Positions 7,226 to 17,132 of a DNA stretch of 64,000 nt are shown in pieces; position 1 is the first letter of the stretch; each line of letters starts with the position of its first letter. This DNA is from JADFMN01 sp964529975 (GTDB lineage Bacteria; Armatimonadota; Fimbriimonadia; Fimbriimonadales; Fimbriimonadaceae): assembly GCA_964529975.1 (NCBI GenBank), contig CAZGXW010000001.1, positions 1 to 64,000 of the forward strand, read 5' to 3'. A model generated the notes under the pieces. It was given only the letters and a program-made list of their open reading frames with translations, did no database searches and was not told the DNA's origin. A program made the translations under genes and the position numbers.

Positions 7226-8007
7226 TGTGCGAGGAGTTGTTGCGTCGCGGGGAGAGGGTCGTGGCGACCGCGCGGAAGGTCTCTTCGATCGAGGGCTTGG
7301 CAAGCGAGTCGTGCCTGACCGTCGAGTTGGATGTGACAAAGCCCGCGACGATCCAGAGTGCTGTCGCTGCGGCGATGGCAAGGTTCGGTCGTATTGATGT
7401 GCTTGTGAACAACGCCGGCTACGGCGAGATGGGCGTGATCGAGGAGTTCTCCGACGACCGCGCTCGCAAGCAGTTCGACACCAACGTGTTCGGCGTGCTA
7501 AACGTCCAGTGCGAAGTGCTTCCGATTATGCGGAAACAGAGGTCAGGCCACGTGTTGCAGATTTCTTCGATCGCAGGTATTGCTTCGTACCCGTTCGTGG
7601 GGATGTACTGCGCGACCAAGCACGCCTTGGAGGCGATCAGCGAGGCGATGGCGAAGGAGGTCGAGCCGTTCGGGATCAAGGTGACGCTCGTCGAACCGGG
7701 ACGGTTTCGCACGGAGTTCGCGGGCCGTTCGCTCGGGTTGCCGCCCGTCATCGAAGGCGACTACAAAGAGCTGACCGAACAACGGATCGCGGCCTATGAG
7801 GACGTCGACGGCAAACAGGCCGGTAATCCGGTCAAAGCGGCACAGGCGATGATCGCAGTCGTTGAGTCTCCCAATCCTCCATTGCGGCTGTTGCTCGGCC
7901 CGGACGCGTACGAGTGGGCGAACGAGAAGATCGCGCAACTGCAGCGCGACTTTGAGGCCTGGAAGGACGTGACGCTCGCTACGGACTTCGACGAGGTGAC
8001 GGTCTAA
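7226..8007 (+). CDS. Short-chain dehydrogenase/reductase (5' end lost in assembly gap)
   Basis: About 260 residues remain. The frame is open from the gap (codons CEELLRRGERV). Visible SDR motifs are DVLVNNAGYGEM near the middle, SSIAGIASYP, the catalytic MYCATKHALEAI (Tyr-x-x-x-Lys) and LVEPGRFRTEF. The N-terminal TGxxxGIG cofactor loop would lie just upstream in the undetermined bases. Classical SDRs of this type reduce carbonyls or oxidise alcohols with NAD(P). The substrate is unknown. It converges with the M28 peptidase gene, and the stops share four bases (CTAA at 8004-8007). A TTG at 7237 could be misread as the start; the truncation makes that unlikely. Confidence 0.85.
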
Positions 8008-9047
8008 CCGCCTTGGAGCTTCGTCCACGCGTCCTTGTAGGCCTTTGCCGCTGGGACGTCGGACCACTTCGGCGCTGCCGGGTCGTTCGCAAGATCGAGG
8101 GTCGCATGGACCAGCGCTCGGACCACCTTCGTCATATTGGGATAGTCGAGCGTGTCGGCGTGGTCGTTCGCTCGGTGGTACTCCGGATCGGTGTAACCCA
8201 CGCTGACCGTGTGGGCGGGGATACCGCGGGCGGCGAGCGCGCGGTTGTCTGAGCGCATGAAGAACGGGCCGCTTGCAGCAGCGTCCATTACGACCTCGAT
8301 CCCGGCCTTCTTGCCGCTTGCGACAAGGCGCGCGCCCATATCGGAGAAGTCGAAGCCAGTCACTCCGAGTTTGCCCGTCCAGTCCTCGACGGCGTTTTGC
8401 TTGGACGGGTCGGCGGAGTGCTTCTTCGTGCGGCCGATCATCTCAATGTTGAGCATCGCGACCGTTCTCTTGAGCGGAAACAGCGGATTGTCGCCGTAAT
8501 AGTTGCTCCCTTGCAGTCCGCGCTCCTCGCCAAAAAAGCAGATGAACACGATGCTCCTCTTGGGCTGTGCGCCCTTGAGAGCCCGGGCGACCTCCATCAC
8601 TCCGCTCGTGCCGCTCGCGTTGTCATTAGCGCCGTTGAAGATCTGGTCTCCCTCGCCCTGGCGCGACCCAATATGGTCGTAGTGAGCCGTGACCAAGACA
8701 TAGGTGTCCTTGAGCAAGGGATCATTTCCAGGCAAGAGTCCCACGACGTTCTTGATTGGGGGCTCTCCGTCGCGGTTGAGCCTGTGTCCGGGGGCCAACT
8801 GGAAATACGAGCCACCGACGGTATGTAGCCCGGCTTCTTTGAATTGCCCCGCGATGTAGTCGGCTGCCAGGTCGAGGCCCTTGCTCGGCGTCTGGCGGCC
8901 GCCGAGATCGTCGCTTGCAAGGTACTTGAGGTCGGCACGAATGCGCTGTTCACTGACGTTGTCGGCCTGCGAAATAGGAACCAGCGCGAGGAGGGCGAGC
9001 AATCGAAGCATGTGCTTGAAATGGTACCGGAGCATTCGCGGACGCAT
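8004..9047 (-). CDS. Secreted M28 family zinc peptidase
   Basis: The 347-residue protein starts with a signal-peptide-like region ending LRLLALLALVPISQADN. The M28 domain follows with its zinc ligands and catalytic residues: VTAHYDHIGS near residue 120, NGANDNASGTSG, FFGEERGLQGS near 175, MLNIEMIGRTK and a final YHRANDHADTLDY near 295. M28 enzymes are aminopeptidases or carboxypeptidases acting on exported peptides. ATGs at 9047, 9035 and 9011 are all in frame; 9011 starts right at the hydrophobic core, and none has a clear ribosome site. The 9047 start is listed because it adds positively charged residues before the signal sequence. Confidence 0.85.
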   Translation of the reverse strand: MRPRMLRYHFKHMLRLLALLALVPISQADNVSEQRIRADLKYLASDDLGGRQTPSKGLDLAADYIAGQFKEAGLHTVGGSYFQLAPGHRLNRDGEPPIKNVVGLLPGNDPLLKDTYVLVTAHYDHIGSRQGEGDQIFNGANDNASGTSGVMEVARALKGAQPKRSIVFICFFGEERGLQGSNYYGDNPLFPLKRTVAMLNIEMIGRTKKHSADPSKQNAVEDWTGKLGVTGFDFSDMGARLVASGKKAGIEVVMDAAASGPFFMRSDNRALAARGIPAHTVSVGYTDPEYHRANDHADTLDYPNMTKVVRALVHATLDLANDPAAPKWSDVPAAKAYKDAWTKLQGG

Positions 9048-9130
9048 AGCCGGTTCGTGCTCATGGGGTCAAACGAATATGGCCTAGCGGCCGTGTCGCT
9101 CCACGCTCTGATTGGTAATCTCTCCCCACT

Positions 9131-10474
9131 TTGAACGGGTTAGGCGGTGGAACGAACCCAGGCAGTCAGCCGCTCACACAGGCCCGAATCCTCAAGTTCT
9201 TCGCGCCCTTGGCGATCTCTTGGATCTTCATGTCGCTCGAGGGCCCTGTCACTGGCGGGTTCATCTCGCGCAGGCCGGACGAAGAGACGATGCTCGCCGG
9301 CATGGCGCTCCTGATGGCGCTTTCCATCTTCATCGAGGCCCCGGTCATCGACCTGCTGTCGACGTCGACCACTTTGAGCAAGACGCACGCCTCTTATCTG
9401 CAATTGCGCCGGTTCACGGGCATGATGATGCTGTGGACCGCGATCGTCCATGCCCTCGTGACGCTGACGCCGTTCTATTGGGTCTTGGTGGAGGGTTGGC
9501 TGGATACTCCCCATGAAGTGGCGGTCGCGCTCCGGCCCGCGATGCTGATCATGGTCCTTTGGGCCGCGTGTGTTGGCTGGCGACGCTTCCACCACGGAAT
9601 TTTGATACGATTCGGCAACACGCGCCCTGTCGGACTCGGGACGAGCGTGAGGGTCGCCTCCGTGTTCTTGATCGGAGGCGCGCTCTATCTTTGGACCGCG
9701 CTCCCTGGACTGACGCTTGGCGCGTGGGCGCTCTTGGGATCTGTTTTCATCGAGGCGGTGTTCATCCACTTTGTGACACAGTCGACCATTCGGGAGCACT
9801 TGGATCCGATGCGCGGCACTGAGGCCGATGAGGCCATATCCATGCGGAGGCTTTGGGCGTTCCACATGCCTTTGTCACTGGCAACGATGACCATGATCCT
9901 CTCGATGCCCATGTTGTCGTGGGCGCTCAACAACTCGCCCCAAGGAAAGACGGCGCTCGCAGCATGGGGACTCGCAATGAGCGTGGTGTTCATGTTTCGC
10001 TCGATCACATTCGCCCTCCCAGAGACGGTCATTGCGCTCTACCATGACGAGGCGACGCGACTTGAGTTGGGCAAGTTCTGTGTCCGCGTCGGGCTTGGCT
10101 GCGCCGCGGCGATCCTCGTGATGTACTTCAGTGGCGGGGCCCAGTATCTCTTCCAGAACGTCCTCGACTCCAAGCCCGAGGTAGCGAGGTACGCGTCGTT
10201 CGCGTTGCTCGTCAGCCTGCTCGTTCCCGTGATCAACGCGCAGGCGTCTCTGATCCGTGGCCTCTTGACGGCCCATCATCGGACGGGGCCCCGGCTCTAC
10301 GCGATTCTTGCTTCAATCGGCGCCCTTGTCGTCACGCTGGTGGCCGGGGTCGCGCTGCAGTGGGACGGTCTGGTCGTGATCGGCCTGGGCATGACCGTCC
10401 AGGTTGTGGCCGAATTGGTCGTTTTAGCCAGGTTTTGGGGCAGGACAATGCAAGTTTCGGGTGCAACCCCCTAG
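9131..10474 (+). CDS. MATE/MOP-superfamily-like multi-pass membrane protein
   Basis: The 447-residue protein is hydrophobic throughout, with about 12 transmembrane segments arranged as two similar halves, as in MOP-superfamily exporters. Features such as FFAPLAISWIFMSLEG at the start, RRFHHGILIRFGNTRPVG near residue 155 and the second-half AFHMPLSLATMTM near 250 resemble bacterial ANKH-like/MATE-like proteins. No substrate can be named. The start is a TTG at 9131 with no obvious ribosome site, so the first 15 residues are unsure. It lies 24 bases before a prepilin-like gene, suggesting a shared transcript. Confidence 0.65.
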   Translation: MNGLGGGTNPGSQPLTQARILKFFAPLAISWIFMSLEGPVTGGFISRRPDEETMLAGMALLMALSIFIEAPVIDLLSTSTTLSKTHASYLQLRRFTGMMMLWTAIVHALVTLTPFYWVLVEGWLDTPHEVAVALRPAMLIMVLWAACVGWRRFHHGILIRFGNTRPVGLGTSVRVASVFLIGGALYLWTALPGLTLGAWALLGSVFIEAVFIHFVTQSTIREHLDPMRGTEADEAISMRRLWAFHMPLSLATMTMILSMPMLSWALNNSPQGKTALAAWGLAMSVVFMFRSITFALPETVIALYHDEATRLELGKFCVRVGLGCAAAILVMYFSGGAQYLFQNVLDSKPEVARYASFALLVSLLVPVINAQASLIRGLLTAHHRTGPRLYAILASIGALVVTLVAGVALQWDGLVVIGLGMTVQVVAELVVLARFWGRTMQVSGATP

Positions 10475-10498
10475 TCGGGTGTCGTACCCTATCCTGGG

Positions 10499-11293
10499 AT
10501 GCGTCGTGCTTTTACACTCATAGAGCTTTTGGTCGTGATCGCCATCATCTCGATCTTGGCTGCGATCCTCTTCCCGGTCTTTGCGCAGGCCAAGCGGACG
10601 GCCAAGCAAACTGTGTGCATCATGCACTTCCGCCAGATCGGTATGGCGATGATGATGTACATGTCGGACCACGACGACACATGGGCCCCGGCTTGCAACA
10701 CTTCCCCGCTGCCCGGCTTCGCGCCGCAACAGTTTTGGATCGGATACGACAACAACAACGGACCACTCTTTGGCGGGTTCTTTGGCATGGTCGACCAGCC
10801 GGCGGTCAATCCTCCCCGTCCCGGAATGCTCGACCCTTACATCAAGAACGAACAGATGAAGCGGTGTCCTGAGCAGCCCAACGAATGGCAGATGGCGTTC
10901 GCGTACAACATGTTTCACCCTGGCGCTGGATCGCCTTATTACTCGACAAACCCGGCTGCGTCTGGCAACGAGTACGGACCGGGCACCAAGCAGTTCCTTC
11001 CCGACGCGAGCGGGATTATCAACGCAATCGGCGTCAACGACAGCGAGATAGAAGAGAGTACGCGCACCATCGTCTTATGGGAACACCACGCACGCGTGCC
11101 TTTGTGCAACTTCCTCCAGGGCTACGATTGGTTCCAAGGACCGCCATTGAACGATCCGACACTCGCCAACCACTTCAGCTTCCTTCACCGGAACGGCTCC
11201 ACGACCTTGTTCGGGGACGGTCACGCAAAGAGGATGCTCTTCGCGCAACTGGAAAGACCGATGTTCAGCGTCCGGAAGGACATTTACCCCTAG
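10499..11293 (+). CDS. Prepilin-like protein with H-x-DG-type C-terminus
   Basis: The 264-residue product begins MRRAFTLIELLVVIAIISI, a class III-type prepilin leader with the conserved Glu at +5, then a long hydrophobic helix and a large globular domain. The tail has the TLFGDGHAKRM pattern seen in DUF1559-like families of Planctomycetes and Armatimonadota. Cleavage by a PilD-type peptidase and insertion in the cell envelope are expected. It begins 24 bases after the MATE-like gene. The function of DUF1559-like proteins is unknown. Confidence 0.8.
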   Translation: MRRAFTLIELLVVIAIISILAAILFPVFAQAKRTAKQTVCIMHFRQIGMAMMMYMSDHDDTWAPACNTSPLPGFAPQQFWIGYDNNNGPLFGGFFGMVDQPAVNPPRPGMLDPYIKNEQMKRCPEQPNEWQMAFAYNMFHPGAGSPYYSTNPAASGNEYGPGTKQFLPDASGIINAIGVNDSEIEESTRTIVLWEHHARVPLCNFLQGYDWFQGPPLNDPTLANHFSFLHRNGSTTLFGDGHAKRMLFAQLERPMFSVRKDIYP

Positions 11294-11331
11294 GCCATAC
11301 GGCAGGCCGATCGCGCAGTCGGCCTATGGGG
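11287..11331. terminator. Candidate stem-loop after the pilin-like gene
   Basis: CCCCTAGGCC (11287-11296) can pair with GGCCTATGGGG (11321-11331), with one bulged base; an inner GGCCGA/TCGGCC helix competes. It overlaps the stop codon and has no T-tract. Confidence 0.35.
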
Positions 11332-11368
11332 GTTCACAAGGAAGGGTCTGGCCCCCTACAATAAGGGC

Positions 11369-12640
11369 ATGAAGCGCACCGCTATCGACCTCTGGCACGA
11401 CATTATCGAGAACGGGGTGCAGGACGTCGTCAAGGGGATCAGTGACGCTGAGTCGATCTCGATGGCCGAGCAGTACGGTACGCACAACTACTCCGTCATG
11501 CCTGTAAACATCGTTCGGGGAGACGGAGCACGAGTCTGGGACGGACAGGGCAACGAGTACATCGACTGTGTCGGCGCGTACTCCGCGGTCGCACACGGAC
11601 ACCTCAACCCGGCGGTCATTCGAGCCATCGACGCCCAACTCAAGAAGATCGCCTTAACGAGTCGAGCCTACTACACGACCGAAGTCGGACTTTTCCTAAA
11701 GGGCCTCGCCGAATACGCAGAACTCGACATGGTGTGCCCGATGAACACGGGGGCAGAAGCGGTCGAGACAGCGATCAAACTCGCACGCAAGTGGGCCTAC
11801 ACGGTCAAAGGGGTCGCCGACAACAAGGCAGAGATCATCGTTTGCGAAGAGAACTTTCACGGGCGCACGACGACTATCGTCGGGTTTTCGTCGGAGCATA
11901 AGTACCGCGAGGGGTTTGGGCCCTTTACTCCCGGATTCCGCATGATCCCCTTCGGCGATGCCGACGCGCTCCGAAGGGCGATCACTCCGAACACGGCGGC
12001 GTTCCTCTGTGAGCCGATCCAGGCAGAGGGCGGAATCCTGATTCCTCCCGACGGATGGATGGCAGAGGTCCGTAAGATTTGCACGGAGAACAACGTGCTC
12101 CTCGTTTGGGACGAGATACAGACAGGGTTCTGTCGCACTGGGCGCAAGTTCGCCTGGCAGTACGAAGACGCCAAGCCAGACATATTGACCGTCGGAAAGC
12201 CGTTGGGCGGCGGGCTCCTGCCTGTCTCCGCTGCGATCGGTCGTCGCGACGTCATGGAGGTCTTTACTCCTGGCGACCACGGCAGCACATTTGGCGGTAA
12301 TCCGCTCGCCTCCGTCGTTGCCCTGACGGCGCTGGCCGAGATGGAAGTCCACGACTACGCTGGTCGAAGTGCCGCCCTCGGCAAGAGGCTGTTGGAAGGG
12401 CTCAAAGCGATCAACCATCCCAAGGTCGTAGACGTTCGCGGGCGTGGGCTCCTTGTCGGTATGGAGGTCGCCGAAGACGTCGACTCGAAGGCCTTGACCA
12501 AGTCGTTCATCAAGCACGGGATCCTCACGAAGGAGACTCGGTCGCGCACTTTTCGGTTCGCCCCTCCGCTCATCACTGACGAGAGTCTTATCGACGAGAT
12601 CCTTGCGAAGACGATCGCCGCCCTGCGCGCCGAGTGCTAG
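11369..12640 (+). CDS. rocD: Ornithine aminotransferase
   Basis: This 423-residue class III PLP-dependent aminotransferase shows the family hallmarks: a GYDYIDC-like substrate region, NTGAEAVETAIKLARKW near residue 125, EENFHGRTTT near 165, the cofactor-binding WDEIQTGFCRTG and the Schiff-base lysine in TVGKPLGGGLLPVSA near 275. The length and sequence fit ornithine-oxo-acid transaminase, which converts ornithine and 2-oxoglutarate to glutamate semialdehyde and glutamate. Acetylornithine aminotransferase is the main alternative. The ATG at 11369 has AAGGGC just upstream. The next gene, nhaA, begins 15 bases later, so they may be co-transcribed. Confidence 0.85.
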   Translation: MKRTAIDLWHDIIENGVQDVVKGISDAESISMAEQYGTHNYSVMPVNIVRGDGARVWDGQGNEYIDCVGAYSAVAHGHLNPAVIRAIDAQLKKIALTSRAYYTTEVGLFLKGLAEYAELDMVCPMNTGAEAVETAIKLARKWAYTVKGVADNKAEIIVCEENFHGRTTTIVGFSSEHKYREGFGPFTPGFRMIPFGDADALRRAITPNTAAFLCEPIQAEGGILIPPDGWMAEVRKICTENNVLLVWDEIQTGFCRTGRKFAWQYEDAKPDILTVGKPLGGGLLPVSAAIGRRDVMEVFTPGDHGSTFGGNPLASVVALTALAEMEVHDYAGRSAALGKRLLEGLKAINHPKVVDVRGRGLLVGMEVAEDVDSKALTKSFIKHGILTKETRSRTFRFAPPLITDESLIDEILAKTIAALRAEC

Positions 12641-12655
12641 ACTGACCCATAAGGG

Positions 12656-13993
12656 ATGTCGTTACAGTTCGTTCACCAGCGCATCGTTCGCCCGATATCT
12701 GAGTTCATTCACTCGCAAGCGTCGGGCGGAATCATCCTGCTCGCGTGTACCATCATCGCGCTCGCGTGGGCGAACTCGCCATGGGGCGACGCTTACCGGG
12801 ACCTGTGGCACATCGAGTTCTCAGTGGCCTTCGGGGGACAGACCCTCTCGCTCCAATTGCATGAATGGATCAACGACGGCCTTATGGCCGTGTTCTTCCT
12901 TCTCGTCGGCCTTGAGATCAAACGAGAGTTCTTGGTCGGAGAACTGGCGTCGCCTAAGAACGCGATGCTCCCTATCGTTGCCGCGATCGGCGGGATGGTC
13001 GTTCCCGCTGCGCTCTACGCAATCGTGAACGCCGGCCATCCTTCCGCCAACGGCTGGGCCGTCCCAATGGCGACAGACATTGCGTTCTCTCTTGGCGTTC
13101 TCGCCTTGCTCGGATCGCGCGCACCGCTGGGGATCAAGGTGTTCCTGACCGCGCTCGCCATCGTCGACGACCTTGGCGCCGTGCTCGTCATTGCACTCTT
13201 TTATTCGAATGAGATCGATACGACTTCCCTGCTGATCTGCGGAATGTTGCTGGTCTCCTTGATCGTCCTCAATGTCCTGAAAGTCCGGCGGCTGACGCCG
13301 TACCTCGTCATTGGCTTCTTGATGTGGGCCATGATGCTGAACTCCGGGGTGCACGCGACTATTGCAGGAGTCTTGCTGGCCCTGTGCATTCCCACGCGCG
13401 TCCACTTGAACGCAACTTCGTTTATCGACCGCTGCCGAGGGCTATTGCAGAAGTTCGACGACGCTCCCGAGCAACCGGGCGACCTCCTCAGTGAGGAACA
13501 GCAGTCAGCGATCTATGCCATCGAAAGGTCGTGCGAAGGCGTCCAAATGCCGCTGCAACGGCTCGAGTCCGCACTCCACTCTCCTGTCAACTATGTGGTC
13601 GTCCCCCTGTTCGCTCTGGCAAACGCTGGACTTGTCCTGAGTGGGCTCAGCCTCGGCGACCTTGCGACCCCGGTCACGAGCGGTGTCATTCTGGGGCTGG
13701 TGCTTGGAAAATCTGTCGGAATCACGCTCTTTGCCTGGCTTAGCGTGAAGATGAAGTTGGCAGACCTGCCGAAGCACGTGACTTGGACGCACGTGGTCGG
13801 GGCGGCCTTCCTTGGCGGCATCGGGTTCACGATGTCCCTGTTCGTCTCTGGGCTGGCGTTCTCAGACCCCGGATTGAGCGAGGGTGCGAAGCTTGGCATT
13901 CTTACCGGATCTCTCGTCTCGGGCGTCGTCGGTGCTCTGTTGATCATGCGCGTAAAGGGGAGAGCGCGCCCATCTGAGGAAGAAGGACACTAG
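12656..13993 (+). CDS. nhaA: Na+/H+ antiporter NhaA
   Basis: The 445-residue protein has about 12 transmembrane segments and the NhaA fingerprint: GGIILLACTIIALAWANSP at the N-terminus, MATDIAFSLGVL near residue 140 and the essential twin aspartates in ALAIVDDLGAVLVIALFYS near 170. NhaA exports Na+ in exchange for protons, important for pH and salt homeostasis. The C-terminal half has FLGGIGFTMSLFVSGLAF, also typical. An AAGGG ribosome site abuts the ATG. The gene stands in a same-strand series with rocD upstream and the GH26-like gene 17 bases downstream. Confidence 0.92.
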   Translation: MSLQFVHQRIVRPISEFIHSQASGGIILLACTIIALAWANSPWGDAYRDLWHIEFSVAFGGQTLSLQLHEWINDGLMAVFFLLVGLEIKREFLVGELASPKNAMLPIVAAIGGMVVPAALYAIVNAGHPSANGWAVPMATDIAFSLGVLALLGSRAPLGIKVFLTALAIVDDLGAVLVIALFYSNEIDTTSLLICGMLLVSLIVLNVLKVRRLTPYLVIGFLMWAMMLNSGVHATIAGVLLALCIPTRVHLNATSFIDRCRGLLQKFDDAPEQPGDLLSEEQQSAIYAIERSCEGVQMPLQRLESALHSPVNYVVVPLFALANAGLVLSGLSLGDLATPVTSGVILGLVLGKSVGITLFAWLSVKMKLADLPKHVTWTHVVGAAFLGGIGFTMSLFVSGLAFSDPGLSEGAKLGILTGSLVSGVVGALLIMRVKGRARPSEEEGH

Positions 13994-14009
13994 GGGTATT
14001 CTGCCTTCG

Positions 14010-15389
14010 ATGCAGGTTCCAGGATTCGTCCGCGCCACAGCGGCCTCCGCGCTCCTTTTCGCGGTGGCCTTTTGTCGTGCGGACTCGTTGCAGTTGGGCC
14101 TGTATCTCGACCGTAAACCAACGCTCGAAGAGATCAAGCAGAACTTTACTGGGGCGAAGCACGAGCCGCCTTACGGCTGCTACCTCGGCGCGTTCATTGA
14201 CCTAGACTCGACCCTCAAGGAGTCCTACAAGGACACCATCGGGCGCGTTCGAAGGCTGCCCTCTGAGTTTGAGAGAGTGGTCGGCAACCCTCATTCGACC
14301 TATTTCTTCTATCTGGGCTACGGAAGACCACTGCCGAAGGACTGGGTGACGATGTTGGCTGCCCAGGGCAAGATCGTTCACATCGCCTTCGAGCCCAACC
14401 GAGGGATCCAATACGTCTTGGACGACGAGTACCTCTTTGCGCTTGCCAAAGACATGCGCGACACGGGCGCAAAGATCTTTCTCCGCTTTGGTAGCGAGAT
14501 GAACGGAGCCTGGGTCGAGTACGGTCGCGATCCAAAACTGTACAAAGAGAAGTTTCGGCTGGTATCACGCAAGATGCGCGAGATCGCACCTAACGTCGCG
14601 ATGGTCTGGTGCCCTTACACCACTCCCGTAAACCCCATCGACAGTTACTATCCTGGAGACGAGTACGTCGACTGGGTGGGGGTGAACATGTACAGCGTCA
14701 CTTACCACGACCAAGACCCTAAGAAGCCGGCGAAGCAGATCCACCCTGTCGAGATGCTGGAATACGTATACGACCGGTACAGCGCCAGAAAGCCGATGAT
14801 GATCGGCGAGTATGGGACAACGCACTTCTCTGCACTAGAGCGGAGGTCAGTCCCGCAGTTTGCCGAGAGAAACCTTTACGGTCTGTACGCCGCACTGCCT
14901 CGTCGCTATCCACGGATCAAAGCGATCAGTTACTTCAACGGCAACAACCTTGAACTCGAGCACCGGCTCAACAACAACTATGCCGTGACGCAGAACGACT
15001 CCGTCCTGACCGCGTACCGCAAGGTGACCGAACCGGAGTACTTCATCAAGGACGCCTCCATGTTCGGAGTCTCCGCCTCGATCGAACCGACGTTGGACGG
15101 AAACGACTTGGTCGCGAACGCACCCGTGTCGCCCTTGCCTCTGCGCGATGGCGACGTGGTCAAGGGAAAGCTGGACTTCAGCGCTTGGGCAAGGACCACG
15201 GACAACGAAATGGTCATGAAGTTCCGCATCGACGGCAGACTGCTCTACGAGGGCAAAGGAAAGGACAAGTGGTATGTGACGATCGGAACGACGAGGCTCA
15301 CCGAGGGCTGGCACACGTTTAGCGTCGAAGCTTGGTCCGGTGGGAAGCGTGTGGCCTCACGCTCGGCAGCCGTCATGGTCGAGCATTAG
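14010..15389 (+). CDS. Secreted GH26-like glycoside hydrolase
   Basis: The 459-residue product starts with a signal peptide (LLFAVAFCRADS at residues 15-26). The catalytic (beta/alpha)8 domain has a GH26-like acid/base region FLRFGSEMNGAWVEYG near residue 165 and a nucleophile-type KPMMIGEYGTTHF near 260. A C-terminal beta-rich segment of about 100 residues follows the catalytic part and may bind carbohydrate. GH26 enzymes hydrolyse beta-mannans or related glycans outside the membrane. The substrate here is not certain. The gene's stop shares four bases (TTAG) with the stop of the convergent prepilin-like gene. Confidence 0.7.
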   Translation: MQVPGFVRATAASALLFAVAFCRADSLQLGLYLDRKPTLEEIKQNFTGAKHEPPYGCYLGAFIDLDSTLKESYKDTIGRVRRLPSEFERVVGNPHSTYFFYLGYGRPLPKDWVTMLAAQGKIVHIAFEPNRGIQYVLDDEYLFALAKDMRDTGAKIFLRFGSEMNGAWVEYGRDPKLYKEKFRLVSRKMREIAPNVAMVWCPYTTPVNPIDSYYPGDEYVDWVGVNMYSVTYHDQDPKKPAKQIHPVEMLEYVYDRYSARKPMMIGEYGTTHFSALERRSVPQFAERNLYGLYAALPRRYPRIKAISYFNGNNLELEHRLNNNYAVTQNDSVLTAYRKVTEPEYFIKDASMFGVSASIEPTLDGNDLVANAPVSPLPLRDGDVVKGKLDFSAWARTTDNEMVMKFRIDGRLLYEGKGKDKWYVTIGTTRLTEGWHTFSVEAWSGGKRVASRSAAVMVEH

Positions 15390-16060
15390 AGTTCGGTCGC
15401 CCAGGCTTCGTCCAGCGCGTCGGAACGGACCGACTTCACGTGAAGGTCTCCGTACAGGATGTTGTAGCGGAACTTTTGCCTCCTTTCGATCGCAACGCCT
15501 GAATTGAAGTCGTCCATGGTGAGTGGCCGTTCACCCTCGTGCCAGTTCCCTGCCCCGTCGAAGAGGACGTTTATCGCGGCGGGATTCTGGAGTGCGGTCT
15601 GAGAAAACCGCCTGAACGTGATCTCCGTTCGGTACATGTAGGAAAGTCCGAACGTGTCGAACATCGTCGGGGCGGACTTGAAGTCCAGATACGGATGAGT
15701 GTCCAAGACTTCCGTCCCCGAGTCACCTTGACACTTGAATATCTCGTAGTTCTTGACGTAAGGCTGGAGCGCCTCGTGCATCATGGGCATCGACGGGATC
15801 TGTGCCATGAACGCGGGCTCGCTCGACCAAATCTCTGGCCTGTACTTGTCGGCGGCGTCGACCGCGTTCGGGAAGACGTCGTCGCTGTCACCCATGTAGA
15901 GCGCCATCGCCTGGCCGATCTGGCGAAGGTTGCTGATGCACCCTGTTTTCTTAGCCCCAGCCTTCGCCCGGGTAAAGACCGGGAAAACGATCGCGGCGAC
16001 GATCGCGATGATCGCGATGACCACCAGCAGTTCGATCAGGGTGAAGGCTCTCCTGCGCAT
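15386..16060 (-). CDS. Prepilin-like protein with a large periplasmic domain
   Basis: The 224-residue product starts MRRRAFTLIELLVVIAIIAI, a prepilin leader with a +5 Glu, then NLRQIGQAMALYMGD and a C-terminal YNILYGDLHVKSVRSD, a DUF1559-like ending. It differs from the other large pilins in its middle and lacks the WDxN ending. ATG at 16060 was chosen for its AGAGG site six bases upstream; 16075 is the alternative. The gene runs opposite to the GH26-like gene, overlapping it by four bases, and diverges from the LCP gene. Confidence 0.8.
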   Translation of the reverse strand: MRRRAFTLIELLVVIAIIAIVAAIVFPVFTRAKAGAKKTGCISNLRQIGQAMALYMGDSDDVFPNAVDAADKYRPEIWSSEPAFMAQIPSMPMMHEALQPYVKNYEIFKCQGDSGTEVLDTHPYLDFKSAPTMFDTFGLSYMYRTEITFRRFSQTALQNPAAINVLFDGAGNWHEGERPLTMDDFNSGVAIERRQKFRYNILYGDLHVKSVRSDALDEAWATEL

Positions 16061-16200
16061 CTCTTGCCTCTCCATTGTATTACAGTTTCCAGTGCCAGTT
16101 AGTTCGCCTCCTTGGCACGAACTTTTCTTCGCCAGACGGCGTTGAACGGACTTGAGGCGGTCCCCGACCGTCTGTAGCCTCAGAGGTACATTTCGAACCC

Positions 16201-17127
16201 ATGGACGCAACCCCTTCCCGGCCCCGCTGGAAGCCCGCCTTGGTTTGGAGCCTTTACGGGCTGCTCATCCTTGTGGTGGGCGCTGCGGGCACACTTTTGG
16301 GGTACGTCAAAGGGACGCCCCTGGAGGGGATGCCAAAGATCCTGCTGACCGGCCCCCCCGATCCGGACAGAGTTTTTGGAAGGGATGACCTCACGCTGCT
16401 TGTTCTGGGCACGGACGAGGACAGGGCACCCGGCGGGCGCAGCATCGATCGAGAGGCCGCGCGGAGCGACATGATCATGGTCGTTCGGCTGCACTTCACG
16501 GACAAGAAGATCACCGGGATAACGATCCCCCGGGACACGCTTGCTCGAACGTCGGGGTATTCCACTCGGCGTATCAACGCTTTCCACTCCGTGGGCGGGC
16601 CGTCGCTTGCGCAGCGGGCCGTCGAAGATTTGATTGGCGTCCAGATCGACCGCACAGTGGTGGTCAACTACCGAGTCTTCCAAGAAATGGTCGACATGAT
16701 CGGTGGCATCGACATCAATGTCGACAAGCGGCTGAAGTACACCGATGAGCGAGGAAACCTGTTCATAGACCTTGAGCCGGGGTATCAACACCTGGACGGC
16801 TACAACGCGATGGGCTACGTCCGTTATCGAAAGGACAGCGACTTTAATCGCCAAGAGCGCCAGAGGAACTTCATGGTCGCGTTCAAAGAGCAGGCCCTCA
16901 AGAACGTCACGAAGACCGCCGCGCTCTCGAAAAAGGTCGGCGACCTGACCAGCCACGTCTTCTCGGACGAAGAGCTTCTCACGCTCGCGTTCTTTGCAAA
17001 GGAGGTCGGCAGCCAGAACATCAAACTGGGAATGCTTCCCGTCCTGGACGCGCCGCACTACGACTTGATCGTAGACACGAGGAAACTGTACGACACCCTC
17101 AAGGAATACGAACTGATCGACGCGTAG
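16201..17127 (+). CDS. LytR-CpsA-Psr (LCP) family phosphotransferase
   Basis: The 308-residue protein has a single N-terminal membrane anchor (about residues 12-33) followed by an LCP domain: LTLLVLGTDEDRAPGGRSI near residue 70, ITGITIPRDTLARTSGY near 108 and a GYVRYRKDSDFNRQERQRN block near 210. LCP enzymes transfer glycopolymers from lipid carriers to the cell wall at the outer face of the membrane. The acceptor is unknown in this lineage. The next gene begins five bases later, so the two form one operon. The GC-rich regions lacking alternative starts support ATG at 16201. Confidence 0.9.
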   Translation: MDATPSRPRWKPALVWSLYGLLILVVGAAGTLLGYVKGTPLEGMPKILLTGPPDPDRVFGRDDLTLLVLGTDEDRAPGGRSIDREAARSDMIMVVRLHFTDKKITGITIPRDTLARTSGYSTRRINAFHSVGGPSLAQRAVEDLIGVQIDRTVVVNYRVFQEMVDMIGGIDINVDKRLKYTDERGNLFIDLEPGYQHLDGYNAMGYVRYRKDSDFNRQERQRNFMVAFKEQALKNVTKTAALSKKVGDLTSHVFSDEELLTLAFFAKEVGSQNIKLGMLPVLDAPHYDLIVDTRKLYDTLKEYELIDA

Positions 17128-17132
17128 TCATT